A stretch of 32,448 bases of DNA. Source: G021776435 sp046756245. Lineage in GTDB: Bacteria; Pseudomonadota; Alphaproteobacteria; Caulobacterales; Parvularculaceae. The notes under the pieces were generated by a model, which saw nothing but the letters and a program-made list of their open reading frames with translations, had not been told where the DNA came from and searched no databases. The stretch's first letter is position 1; every line of letters starts with the position of its first letter. The DNA lies in the NCBI GenBank assembly GCA_046756245.1, contig JBHHVZ010000025.1, positions 1 through 32,448 of the forward strand, read 5' to 3'. Position numbers and translations under genes: made by a program. Positions 1 to 7,201 of this stretch are shown one piece after another.

Positions 1-21
1 CGAGTCCGAGAGCAAATGTCG

Positions 22-54
22 GAATCAAAAGGACCACTAGCAATTATTTGATTC
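22..54. repeat. 8-bp inverted repeat with GANTC in both arms
   Basis: GAATCAAA at 22-29 is the exact reverse complement of TTTGATTC at 47-54, with a 17-base loop. Each arm carries one GANTC site. It could be a small transcript hairpin or an operator in the prs leader. Confidence 0.45.
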
Positions 55-56
55 TC

Positions 57-128
57 GTGGAGCTTTTGAATTTGACATTCGATACGAGACTGACTGCAAG
101 CGGGGATCGAATGTCGAATTCGCTCCAC
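57..128. repeat. Long imperfect hairpin upstream of prs
   Basis: GTGGAGC at 57-63 pairs with GCTCCAC at 122-128. The 16-base arm at 68-83 pairs with 106-121 with a single mismatch. A TTTT bulge sits at 64-67 and the loop is 84-105. The structure ends 31 bases before the prs start codon. It could be a structured 5' leader, the terminator region of an upstream gene, or a non-autonomous mobile palindrome. It has no U-tract typical of an intrinsic terminator. Confidence 0.6.
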
Positions 129-159
129 TAGAGAGCGGACGCGATTCTCGAGGGGACGC

Positions 160-1104
160 ATGAAACTGATCGCCGGCAACTCCAACCGCCGCCTCAGCGA
201 GAGCATCAGCAAAAGGCTCTCGACGGCGCTCGCCGCCGCCGACATCAGAACCTTCAAGGACGGCGAGGTCTTCGTCGAAATCCAGGAAAATGTGCGCGGC
301 GAGGATGTTTTCGTCATCCAGTCGACCTCGAACCCGGCCAACGACAATCTGATGGAGCTCCTGATCACGATCGACGCGCTCACCCGCGCGTCGGCGAGCC
401 GGATCACCGCCGTCATTCCCTATTTCGGCTACGCGCGCCAGGACAGGAAGGCCGGTCCGCGCACGCCGATCTCCGCCAAGCTCGTGGCCAATCTGATCAC
501 CACCGCCGGCGCCGACCGGGTTTTGACCGTCGATCTCCACGCCGGACAGATCCAGGGCTTTTTCGACATCCCCACCGACAATCTGTTCGCGGTGAAGGAA
601 TTCGAACGGCGCATTCGCGAAATCCACAATGGCGACGTCGGCGACCTGATGGTCGTCTCGCCGGATGTGGGCGGCGTGGTGCGCGCGCGCGCGCTTTCGA
701 AGCGGCTCGACAACCGGCCGCTCGCCATCGTCGACAAGCGCCGCGAACGCGCCGGCGTGTCGGAGGTGATGAACATCATCGGCGACGTCAAAGACCGCCA
801 CTGCATGATGTTCGACGATATTGCGGACTCCGGCGGCACGCTGGTGAACGCCGCAACAGAGCTCATGAAACAGGACGCGAAAAGCGTTTCGGCCTGCGTC
901 ACCCACGGCGTGCTTTCCGGCGACGCCGCCGCGCGCATCGGCGAAGCCGATCACCTCTCCCGCCTCATCATCACTGACTCGATCCAGACGACGCCGGCGA
1001 TCGACGCCTGCGACAAGATCGAGACGGTGTCGATCTCGGGCCTTCTCGCCGAAGCCATAAGGCGCATCGCCAACGAGGAATCGGTTTCGAGCCTCTTCGA
1101 CTGA
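160..1104 (+). CDS. prs: Ribose-phosphate pyrophosphokinase
   Basis: Cytosolic PRPP synthase (EC 2.7.6.1), which transfers pyrophosphate from ATP to ribose 5-phosphate. PRPP feeds purine, pyrimidine, histidine, tryptophan and NAD synthesis. The 314-residue product has the usual length and shows the family landmarks: KLIAGNSN at the N-terminus, the KDGE stretch of the flexible region near residue 38, YARQDRK near 91-97, VDLHAGQIQGFF near 125-137, and the PRPP-binding loop DDIADSGGTL near 220-229. The ATG at 160 follows a good ribosome binding site (GAGGGG, 148-155 region). The rplY-pth genes that often follow prs in Alphaproteobacteria are absent, and the unusual direct-repeat block follows instead. 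Identification is secure. Confidence 0.97.
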   Translation: MKLIAGNSNRRLSESISKRLSTALAAADIRTFKDGEVFVEIQENVRGEDVFVIQSTSNPANDNLMELLITIDALTRASASRITAVIPYFGYARQDRKAGPRTPISAKLVANLITTAGADRVLTVDLHAGQIQGFFDIPTDNLFAVKEFERRIREIHNGDVGDLMVVSPDVGGVVRARALSKRLDNRPLAIVDKRRERAGVSEVMNIIGDVKDRHCMMFDDIADSGGTLVNAATELMKQDAKSVSACVTHGVLSGDAAARIGEADHLSRLIITDSIQTTPAIDACDKIETVSISGLLAEAIRRIANEESVSSLFD

Positions 1105-1174
1105 TCCGAAGTTGGCGGCTGGCGCGGGATGAGGAAACACATGCATCCCCGAAAGATAAATTCGCTGCAAATGA

Positions 1175-1205
1175 CGGGGATAACTATCCCGCAAGATTTA
1201 ATGTT
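1175..1205. repeat. 31-bp direct repeat, copy 1 (left flank of a two-gene block)
   Basis: Bases 1175-1205 match 2195-2225 at 30 of 31 positions, at an offset of exactly 1020. The core contains the palindrome GGGATA-AC-TATCCC. Weaker similarity at the same offset extends roughly from 1150 to 1223. It lies upstream of the small membrane protein gene. Confidence 0.8.
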
Positions 1206-1277
1206 TGGAGCCCGAAACCCTTGCACGGCGCGACTTCCGAAGATTACATTGCATCGCAATACATCAGCAGAAACCCC

Positions 1278-1568
1278 ATGGCGCGACTTAGAATAATTAT
1301 ACCTGTTTTTTCATGGGCGATTTTTATCTGGCTGATCTTCAATCACGCCAAGCGCATGAACGTGTTCGAATCAATTTGGTTGAACATTGGCTATGTTATT
1401 GGCGCCGCTGCCGCGGCGACGTTTTTTGCACTGTTGATCGTTGTTTGGGTCAATCGAACGATTCGTCTTCCTGCTATGTTCCTAATAGCTATTGTGATAA
1501 CCGTTACCGCCGCGCTCGCTGCAGCAGATGTTTTTTGGCTGCGTGAATTCTTCACTCAGTTGGAGTGA
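1278..1568 (+). CDS. Small three-helix membrane protein of unknown function
   Basis: I do not recognise a family. The 96-residue product has three clear hydrophobic segments, near residues 5-22 (IIIPVFSWAIFIWLIF), 33-54 (IGYVIGAAAAATFFALLIVV) and 62-84 (LPAMFLIAIVITVTAALAAA), joined by short basic loops. An inner-membrane location is likely. The ATG at 1278 places the start just before the first helix. A longer frame from a TTG at 1221 would add 19 residues that resemble non-coding sequence. Base composition is clearly more AT-rich than prs, with codons such as ATA, TTA, AAT and TTT, which suggests recent acquisition. It is convergent with the next gene and lies inside the direct-repeat-flanked block. 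Confidence 0.6.
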   Translation: MARLRIIIPVFSWAIFIWLIFNHAKRMNVFESIWLNIGYVIGAAAAATFFALLIVVWVNRTIRLPAMFLIAIVITVTAALAAADVFWLREFFTQLE

Positions 1569-1591
1569 TTTCAGATCATCAAAAACTCGTT

Positions 1592-2173
1592 TCAGGAAAT
1601 GCGACGGCGATCAGAACTATCACAGCCGGACTGTCGATATTCCCATGCGATTCGCGCCAGCTCCGCTCCAAGCGAGTCGGCCTTTTGGCTTTCCCGTTGA
1701 GCTTCGCGACTTAATTGTCTCGCTTCTAACGAGTCTCTTATGGCGTCTAACGCATTTGATCCGGCTATATAGGCGCCGCCGATTACTGGCGCCAATCCCA
1801 ACCAGTCGCGAAACGTTAAGTCTCTCAATTTTCTGAGAGATCGGAATATGCGCAATGTCTTTGCCGCTGTACCGAACGCGCCCGCCGCGGCCAAGGCGGC
1901 GCCTATTAACGCCTCATTCGCTGCACGGCGCGCCTGCTGCACAAGCTCTTCCGCTTCGCGCTTTAACTCTTCGGCGCGCTCGGCCGCCCGTGCAGCTTCA
2001 CGCTTAAAATCGAGCAGGTCGATTGCAAGGTCGCTGCAAATGTCTTTTTGCTCCATGTCCGGCTGATCGCCATAGGCCGCCGTGGCTTTCCTGACCGCGT
2101 CGCGAAGGTCGACGCCTTTGAATTCGTTACTTATGCCTGCTGCTCCGTCACTCGCTCGACACACCGGACGCAA
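1592..2173 (-). CDS. Coiled-coil protein with a hydrophobic segment, unknown function
   Basis: The product is up to 193 residues from a TTG at 2173. An ATG at 2056 would give 154 residues, and neither start has a strong ribosome binding site. The central part (FKREAARAAERAEELKREAEELVQQARRAANE in sense, given here only as a heptad pattern of Ala, Glu, Arg and Leu) predicts a strong coiled coil. It is followed by an Ala/Gly-rich hydrophobic stretch (ALIGAALAAAGAFG) and a second one (WLGLAPVIGGAYIAG), then a charged helix. It may be a membrane-associated scaffold or an effector-like protein, but this is only a shape-based guess. It points toward the neighbouring membrane protein gene, and both lie between the direct repeats. 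Confidence 0.5.
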   Translation of the reverse strand: MRPVCRASDGAAGISNEFKGVDLRDAVRKATAAYGDQPDMEQKDICSDLAIDLLDFKREAARAAERAEELKREAEELVQQARRAANEALIGAALAAAGAFGTAAKTLRIFRSLRKLRDLTFRDWLGLAPVIGGAYIAGSNALDAIRDSLEARQLSREAQRESQKADSLGAELARIAWEYRQSGCDSSDRRRIS

Positions 2174-2194
2174 GCATAAGTCCGCGCGAAAGGG

Positions 2195-2225
2195 CGGGGA
2201 TAACTATCCCTCAAGATTTAATGTT
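2195..2225. repeat. 31-bp direct repeat, copy 2 (right flank of a two-gene block)
   Basis: The partner of the copy at 1175-1205, in the same orientation, with one substitution at 2211 (T for G at 1191). It retains the palindrome GGGATA-AC-TATCCC. It lies just upstream of the coiled-coil gene, in the gap before the TPR gene's 3' end. Confidence 0.8.
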
Positions 2226-2348
2226 CGCAACAGCGAGCCCTTGTTTCATGCGAGCTTCGCCGCCGCTGCAGCGCCCCGATAGCGGGAAATGCTCAACCGA
2301 AGAGGGAAAGCGCGGCGCTGAAAGATGCACGCTGTCAATGGCGCGCCC

Positions 2349-4508
2349 TCAGCCTTCCGCGTAAAGGCGGTGATAGGCGTCGAGGAATTGCGAGAGATCG
2401 CCCGCGTCCTCGGCTCCGGCGAGGGCGTCGAAAATCGCGCGCGCCGGCGTTGCGCCAAGTTTGTCCTCAACTGCGCCGCGCAAGTTCGAAAGCGCGTCGT
2501 CTTCGCCGGCCAGCGTATAGGCGATCGCCGCGCGCAACGCCCATTCACGTTCCGTCGGACCGAACGCGGCGCCGTCTTCAAGCGCCGGTTTGAGCGCATC
2601 CGTGAAGCACGCGGCGGCGATGCGCCACTCTTCACGATCCCAGCGCACCGCGCCGGCCAGCGCGCGCGCCTGCGCGCCCCCATGGCCTTCGAGCAGCGCC
2701 AGAGCGGCGTCGCCTTGCCCCGTGCGATGCAGCGCGTCGGCCTCAAGCAGCAGCCGTTCCTCGTTGACTGAACCATCGAGCCGCGCAAACCGTGTCGCGC
2801 GCAACACCCGCAAGGCTTCGCGCGGGCGCCGGCCGTCGAGATAGACCCGGGCGAGCGTTGCGGCGACCCGCGCCCGCTCTTCGCCGCGCAGCCGGTTGAA
2901 CACCTGATGGTCGAGAAGCTCGGTCGCCGGTCCCAGCAGGTCGAGCGCAATAAGGCGCTCGGCCACGTCGCGAATGATAACGTCGCCGTCATGGCCGGGC
3001 GGCGCAAGCTCGATGTTGCGGTAAAAAATCTCCGCCGCCTGCATCGGCGAAATGTCTGCGTCTTCTTCAAAGAGGCGCGTCAACGCATGCGCCATCATGT
3101 CGCGCGCCTCGACGGTTCTGTCAGTGTACGGATGATAATCGAGAAGCCGGCGGCCGCTTTCGAACAGGCCGCCGAGATCGCCCGCCTCGTTTTCCAGCGT
3201 CATCAGCGAGAACAGCGCTTCGCGTTCGAACGCGCCGCCGCTCCAGCGAAGGCCGAGCGCTCTGGCTCTTTCAACCGCCTGATCGGGCGCGACGGCGCCG
3301 CTTTCCGCATCGCTCGTTAAAAGCGCAAGCGCGGCCCGGCTGGCGAACGGTTCCGCCCTGCCGGCGGCGAGCCGTTCGAAACGCGCGCGCGCGGTTTCCT
3401 TGTCTCCGCGGGCGGCGATGAGGCGCGCTTCAAGCCAGGCGGCCTCCGCCCGGGCCGCGTCGGTGTCCGCCATACGGCGCGCGGCATTGAGCGCGCCCTC
3501 GGCGATGTCAGGCTCGCCGGCGGCGAGCGCCGTTTGCGCCTTGGCGACGTAAAATGCGAACATCGCCCAACCGGGAAGCCGGCAATCGCGCGCCGGCGCA
3601 AACAGTCCGTCGCGCGCCGCCTTATAAGCGCCGAGTTCGGCCTCGGCCATCCCGCGCCAGCAGGAGGCGACGCGATCGCGGGCGTAGGGCTCGGCTTCGA
3701 GAATGGCGACGGTCTCCGCATACCGGCCGAGCCCGAACTGGGCGATCGCGGCGAGCAGACCGTCAACGCCGGCGTCCATATCCGCGCCGCCGTCGCGAAG
3801 GGCGGCGAGGCCTTCCGAGTGCAACTGGTTGGCGATGTAGAACATCGCCAGCGCGCGGGCGGCGTCCGGCTTATCGTTCCTTTCGGCCTGATCGAAAGCG
3901 TCTCGAAGGCCGGCCTCGACCTCGAAGAAATCCGCCGCCTCGACCCTGGCGGCTTCGAAATCGGGCACCGAGGCTGTCGGCGCCGGGACGGGGATTGGCT
4001 CAAACGAGAAAAGCTGCGGCGAGAGTTCCGGACGTGGTCTTTCTTCGGGTTGTGACGATTGGTTCGGAAGTTCGCTTTTTCCTTCGCTCATCCGGGCGGA
4101 AGCCGGGATCCAGTCTGACTCGGCTCTGGGCCCCGGCTTCCGCCGGGGTGAGCGGGAAAAGACGCCGGAATTCAAATCAATCCGGACAACCCGTTGAAAC
4201 TCCGCATCTTTAGCGGCGCCCGGCGCCGGACCAACCGGCTTGACGCTCGGCGCCCTCGGGACGGGCGGCAAGGCCGGCGCATCAGCGTTAACGGAAATGC
4301 GGTGCGGCGCTTCAGGGTCAGTTTTCGACAGAGGCGCGTCAACGGCGGGGTGCGGCAAGTGATGGCGCCAGTAATCGCGCTCAAACGCCGCCGCATCATA
4401 GGCGGCGATGTCTTCGAGAGTCGGCGCCACATCGACAGCCGCGGCGAACGTCGGCGCGACGCCCGCAAGAACGAAAAAACAGAGTACGGATTTTACGTTC
4501 AACGCCAT
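2349..4508 (-). CDS. Exported TPR-repeat protein, last gene of the fliLM operon
   Basis: A 719-residue protein with a signal peptide (MALNVKSVLCFFVLAGVAPT, then FAAA near 21-24), so it is probably periplasmic. A proline-rich low-complexity region spans about 60-185. The rest, about 190-719, is Ala/Leu-rich helical hairpins of TPR/Sel1-like type. The start at 4508 is well supported: AGGA sits just upstream and the preceding stop is 4 nt away. Residues about 118-141 (PRRKPGP...DWIPASARM) are encoded by a REP-like palindrome inserted in frame. Position behind motE, DUF6468, fliM and fliL suggests a flagellar motor or assembly role. A MotC-like periplasmic motor protein is one possibility, but I see no diagnostic motif, so the role is inferred from context alone. 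Confidence 0.8.
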   Translation of the reverse strand: MALNVKSVLCFFVLAGVAPTFAAAVDVAPTLEDIAAYDAAAFERDYWRHHLPHPAVDAPLSKTDPEAPHRISVNADAPALPPVPRAPSVKPVGPAPGAAKDAEFQRVVRIDLNSGVFSRSPRRKPGPRAESDWIPASARMSEGKSELPNQSSQPEERPRPELSPQLFSFEPIPVPAPTASVPDFEAARVEAADFFEVEAGLRDAFDQAERNDKPDAARALAMFYIANQLHSEGLAALRDGGADMDAGVDGLLAAIAQFGLGRYAETVAILEAEPYARDRVASCWRGMAEAELGAYKAARDGLFAPARDCRLPGWAMFAFYVAKAQTALAAGEPDIAEGALNAARRMADTDAARAEAAWLEARLIAARGDKETARARFERLAAGRAEPFASRAALALLTSDAESGAVAPDQAVERARALGLRWSGGAFEREALFSLMTLENEAGDLGGLFESGRRLLDYHPYTDRTVEARDMMAHALTRLFEEDADISPMQAAEIFYRNIELAPPGHDGDVIIRDVAERLIALDLLGPATELLDHQVFNRLRGEERARVAATLARVYLDGRRPREALRVLRATRFARLDGSVNEERLLLEADALHRTGQGDAALALLEGHGGAQARALAGAVRWDREEWRIAAACFTDALKPALEDGAAFGPTEREWALRAAIAYTLAGEDDALSNLRGAVEDKLGATPARAIFDALAGAEDAGDLSQFLDAYHRLYAEG
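4085..4155. repeat. REP-like palindrome inside the TPR gene (copy A)
   Basis: An imperfect inverted repeat of about 70 bp. The left arm CGCTCATCCGGGCGGAAGCC mirrors the right arm GGCTTCCGCCGGGGTGAGCG. The same element occurs at 11719-11788 between genes. Here it lies inside an open reading frame without breaking it and encodes the peptide series RRKPGP...DWIPASARM. That peptide is characteristic of this dispersed proteobacterial repeat when read in one frame. Confidence 0.85.
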
Positions 4509-4512
4509 GATC

Positions 4513-5139
4513 CTAACCGCCGCCGGCCTGCGCATCCTTGCGCTCGGCGAGCAGTTTGGTGAGGCGGCGCGCTTTTTCCGGCGTCATGTCGGCGAGCACC
4601 CCGGCGAGCGCCTGGGTGCGCATTTCCGCCGCCACCGAAACGAGAATGTCTTCATCGAGCGCCTCGAAAATGCGCGCCGCGTCTTTTGACTTCATGCGCT
4701 CATAGGCGTTCACCAGCGCCTCTAATTCCTCCGTGTTTCGCTGCTCGCGCGCCGTTTCCAGAGCTTCAAGCTCGCTGCGCCGCGATTCATATTCCTGCAT
4801 CCGGGCTTCGAGCCGCTGTTCCGCCGCCTCAAGCAGCCGTTCGCGGGTGTCGATCTCCTCCTCGCGCGCGTCAAGCGCCGCCCGGCGCTCGGCCAATTGC
4901 TGGAGAATCCGCCGTTCGACTTCCGACTGCGAAGGCGCCGGCGCAGCCGGCTCGTAAAACCCGTCTTCGTCTTCCCGGGACGGTGAAATGACGGACTTCC
5001 CCGGTGCGGAAGCGGCTGGCGGCGCGGCGTCGGCGGATGAAAAGCCGATCCAAAGATGCGCCGCTTTAAGTCCCGCAAGCAGGGTGAGCGCGGCGATCGC
5101 CGCCGGCAAAATCCGCGCTCTCGCCGCTGCGTTTTTCAT
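4513..5139 (-). CDS. motE: MotE-like flagellar protein
   Basis: A 208-residue protein with an N-terminal signal or anchor segment (about 8-28), a Pro/Ala-rich linker (35-70), and a long coiled coil (about 72-140, rich in Glu and Arg). A C-terminal MgtE-N/FliG-like helical domain follows (about 145-200), with YERMKSKDAARIFEAL and VLADMTPEKARRLTKLLAE. This architecture fits the MotE family, whose best-studied rhizobial member is a periplasmic chaperone of a motor protein. The ATG overlaps the stop of the DUF6468 gene by 4 nt (ATGA), so the two are translationally coupled. The following TPR gene starts 4 nt after its stop. The family call is good; the exact role here is inferred. Confidence 0.8.
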   Translation of the reverse strand: MKNAAARARILPAAIAALTLLAGLKAAHLWIGFSSADAAPPAASAPGKSVISPSREDEDGFYEPAAPAPSQSEVERRILQQLAERRAALDAREEEIDTRERLLEAAEQRLEARMQEYESRRSELEALETAREQRNTEELEALVNAYERMKSKDAARIFEALDEDILVSVAAEMRTQALAGVLADMTPEKARRLTKLLAERKDAQAGGG

Positions 5140-5504
5140 GCCGCGTCCTCGTTACTTTCACCCCGACCGCGAGCGCCGAGCGCGCGCACTTCGCCGACCG
5201 CGCCTTCAATGCGTCCGGCTATGCGGTCGCCTGCATGCACCATGACCTGCAGCTCGTCGATAAGGCCGCCGGCGCGGCCCATCAGGCCGTCGAGATCACG
5301 CTCCATGGCGGCGCGCGCAGTTCGAATGTTTTCAAGATTTTCGCCGGCGCGCCGCGAGGCGTTGTCGAACCGGTCGATCACCGTCAACAGTTCGCGCTGC
5401 GTATCGCGCAACCTTTTCAGCCGGCGGCTCAACACGAGACAATAAACGCAGGTCGCAACCAGCAGCGCGGCGACAACGGCTTCAACGATAATTTCGAGAC
5501 TCAC
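5136..5504 (-). CDS. DUF6468-type membrane-anchored protein
   Basis: A 122-residue protein with one N-terminal transmembrane helix (about 5-25, IIVEAVVAALLVATCVYCLVL), a basic segment (SRRLKRLRD), and an amphipathic helical cytoplasmic part that looks like a coiled coil. Small proteins of this shape between fliM and motE in Alphaproteobacteria belong to DUF6468, as far as I recall. It starts with GTG, overlapping the fliM stop by 4 nt (GTGA), and its own stop overlaps the motE start by 4 nt. The tight coupling implies a flagellar function that remains undefined. Confidence 0.7.
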   Translation of the reverse strand: MSLEIIVEAVVAALLVATCVYCLVLSRRLKRLRDTQRELLTVIDRFDNASRRAGENLENIRTARAAMERDLDGLMGRAGGLIDELQVMVHAGDRIAGRIEGAVGEVRALGARGRGESNEDAA

Positions 5505-6529
5505 CTTTCCTCTCCCGTCTGCACGAGCGGGTTCGCCACCGGCTCCTCAAGGCGCACCGCGACGCGCCCGCCCGCCCGGCCGATCCGGCCCCTGGCGAGC
5601 AGCGAACCGCTGGAGCGAACATCGACCGGCGTACGCGGCGAAACGTCGAACGTCAGCGTCTGGCCCGGCTTGAAGGCGCTGACTTCCTTGAGCGTGAAAT
5701 CCTTTTCCGCAAGCACGACGGAAAGCTCGAGCGGCGCTGTTGAGATCTCCGCCGTCAAGTGACGCCGCCAGGCTTGGTCGCCGTCGTTCGACTCGCCGAT
5801 GAACTCGCGCGCGAGCTGTTTGCGCACCGGCTCTAAGGCGGCGTGGGGAATGAGGATCGACACCCGCCCGCCGCGTTCTTCAACGTCAATCCGAAACTTC
5901 GCGAGCGCGCAGACGCTGGCCGACTGGGCGATGGCGGCGAATCGCGGCGTCGTCTCGACGCGGTCAAGCGCAAACCCGGCGTCGATCACCGGCTTGAAGG
6001 CGTGCGAAAAATCTTCGATCAGCAGGCTGAGGACCCTCTGCGCCAGCGCCAGCTCGATGGTGGTGAAGCCGCGGTCATCCGCCGCCAGCACGCCGCCGCC
6101 GCGCCGGCCGCCGAGGAGCAGGTCGACGACCGAGTACACGAGCTGCGAGTCCGCAGACATCAGGCAGTAATTGTCGAGCGCGGCGCATTTGACGACGCCG
6201 ACCACCGACGGCGGCGACAGCCCTTCGATATAATCGCCGAAGCGCGTCGAAGTAACGTCGTCGAGCGCCACTTCCACATTGTCGTTCGTGAGTTGCCTCA
6301 AGCTCGTCGTCATCATCCGCGCCGCCCGGTCGAATATGACGTCCAGCATGGGAAGCCGGCGATGCGAAACCAGCGCCGAATTGATAAGCGCCTTCAAGCC
6401 CGACCGGTCAACGCCGGTTTCGGCCGAAAGATCGAAACCCAGAAGTTCGGAAATATCGTCGCCGGCCTTTTTGTCGGCCCACTCGACTTCGTCCTGACTT
6501 TCTTCCTGTTTTTTCGGTTGCTGGCTCAT
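5501..6529 (-). CDS. fliM: Flagellar motor switch protein FliM
   Basis: C-ring component that binds CheY-P and FliG and sets rotation direction. The 342-residue product shows the FliM middle domain (about 45-230, with RLPMLDVIFDRAARM and the glycine-rich LLLGGRRGGG near 137-146) and a C-terminal SpoA/FliN-like domain (about 265-335, with PLELSVVLAEKDFTLKEV and LLARGRIGR). The N-terminal CheY-binding segment is atypical: instead of a clear EIDALL-type motif it has DDISELLGFD near 25-34, preceded by a charged stretch. It lies 8 nt behind fliL and is coupled to DUF6468 downstream. Confidence 0.93.
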   Translation of the reverse strand: MSQQPKKQEESQDEVEWADKKAGDDISELLGFDLSAETGVDRSGLKALINSALVSHRRLPMLDVIFDRAARMMTTSLRQLTNDNVEVALDDVTSTRFGDYIEGLSPPSVVGVVKCAALDNYCLMSADSQLVYSVVDLLLGGRRGGGVLAADDRGFTTIELALAQRVLSLLIEDFSHAFKPVIDAGFALDRVETTPRFAAIAQSASVCALAKFRIDVEERGGRVSILIPHAALEPVRKQLAREFIGESNDGDQAWRRHLTAEISTAPLELSVVLAEKDFTLKEVSAFKPGQTLTFDVSPRTPVDVRSSGSLLARGRIGRAGGRVAVRLEEPVANPLVQTGEER

Positions 6530-6537
6530 TACACGTC

Positions 6538-7050
6538 CTACTGAATGACCATGTCTTCGATGATGACGTCTTCGGCCTTGATCGGCGCCAGCGCCAGATT
6601 GACCCGGCGCAGGAGTTCCGCCTTGACGCGCGCCATTCCTTCGCTGCCGTCGAAGTCTTCGGGACGCAATTCGCGCAGAAACAGCGAGGCGCGTTCGCGC
6701 AGAAGCGGCTCCATCGCTTCGATTCGGGGCGCAGCTTCGGCGGCGCGCGCGCGGTCGAGCAACAAAGCGGCCGACATCCGAAGATAGGCGGTGCGTCCCT
6801 GGGCGTCCGGCGAAAGATCGACCAGAAAGTCCGGTAACGGATAATAGGCGGCGCGGCCGCCTTCGGCGAGCCGGTGCACTTCCACTGCGGTCATGGCCGC
6901 ACGCTTTTGCGCCTGGCTGTAAATTGTCAGGCCGGCGGCGATGATCATCGCGGCCGGCATCAGCACGAAGAGCACGATGACCTTGCCCGGCACGCGCCCG
7001 GGGGCGCGTTCCGCCTGACCGGCCGCCGTTTGCTCTTTCTTACGCGCCAT
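6538..7050 (-). CDS. fliL: Flagellar basal body-associated protein FliL
   Basis: A 170-residue inner-membrane protein that surrounds the stator and supports torque generation. It has a basic cytoplasmic N-terminus (MARKKE...), one transmembrane helix at about 24-45 (VIVLFVLMPAAMIIAAGLTI), and a periplasmic FliL domain with YYPLPDFLVDLSPDAQGR. The domain ends in the VIIEDMVIQ terminus typical of the family. I chose the ATG at 7050. The frame stays open upstream to 7167, but those 39 codons cross the divergent flagellar promoter region and lack family similarity. It is the first gene of the minus-strand operon and is divergent from flgF. Confidence 0.92.
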   Translation of the reverse strand: MARKKEQTAAGQAERAPGRVPGKVIVLFVLMPAAMIIAAGLTIYSQAQKRAAMTAVEVHRLAEGGRAAYYPLPDFLVDLSPDAQGRTAYLRMSAALLLDRARAAEAAPRIEAMEPLLRERASLFLRELRPEDFDGSEGMARVKAELLRRVNLALAPIKAEDVIIEDMVIQ

Positions 7051-7104
7051 CGGGCCGCCCTCGCGATTCCAAGACCCCTCACCCGCCCATTGAGCGCAAA
7101 CACG

Positions 7105-7119
7105 GTTAAGAGACCGTTT
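7105..7119 (-). promoter_or_regulatory. Possible CtrA half-site upstream of fliL
   Basis: On the minus strand the sequence reads CTTAACCGTGTTTGC, containing TTAACC as in the CtrA half-site of class II flagellar promoters such as Caulobacter fliL. The second TTAA half is not present at the expected spacing, so this is a weak match. Confidence 0.25.
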
Positions 7120-7128
7120 CGGCGGCGC

Positions 7129-7145
7129 TTTTTGCCCGGCAAAAA
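7129..7145. promoter_or_regulatory. 17-bp palindrome between fliL and flgF, FlbD/ftr-like
   Basis: TTTTTGCC at 7129-7136 and GGCAAAAA at 7138-7145 form a perfect 8-bp inverted repeat around one C. It lies about 60 bp upstream of the sigma-54 -24 element of flgF and about 80 bp upstream of fliL. It resembles the GGCAAAA core I recall for flagellar ftr enhancers bound by FlbD in Caulobacter, which act on sigma-54 promoters. The identity of the binding protein is inferred. Confidence 0.5.
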
Positions 7146-7201
7146 TTTCCCCGGAGGCGGGATTCATTTTGCTAGCTCATTGTTTTTTCAGAGATTTTTG
7201 A

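Larger units (their letters stand above)
2..147. promoter_or_regulatory. GANTC-rich leader upstream of prs
   Basis: Four GANTC sites lie in the 159 bases before prs: GAGTC at 2-6, GAATC at 22-26, GATTC at 50-54 and GATTC at 143-147. In Alphaproteobacteria GANTC is the target of the cell-cycle methyltransferase CcrM, and clusters in promoters often mark methylation-sensitive transcription. The density here exceeds what a GC-rich genome gives by chance. That it regulates prs is an inference, and I cannot assign -35/-10 elements with confidence. Confidence 0.35.

Noticed and set aside
37..1194. A 385-codon minus-strand open frame opposite prs
   Set aside because: Composition is typical of an antisense shadow, and prs is unambiguous on the plus strand.
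1528..1836. A 102-codon plus-strand frame running from the membrane protein gene into the coiled-coil gene
   Set aside because: It overlaps both better-supported genes, and its residues show no coherent pattern.
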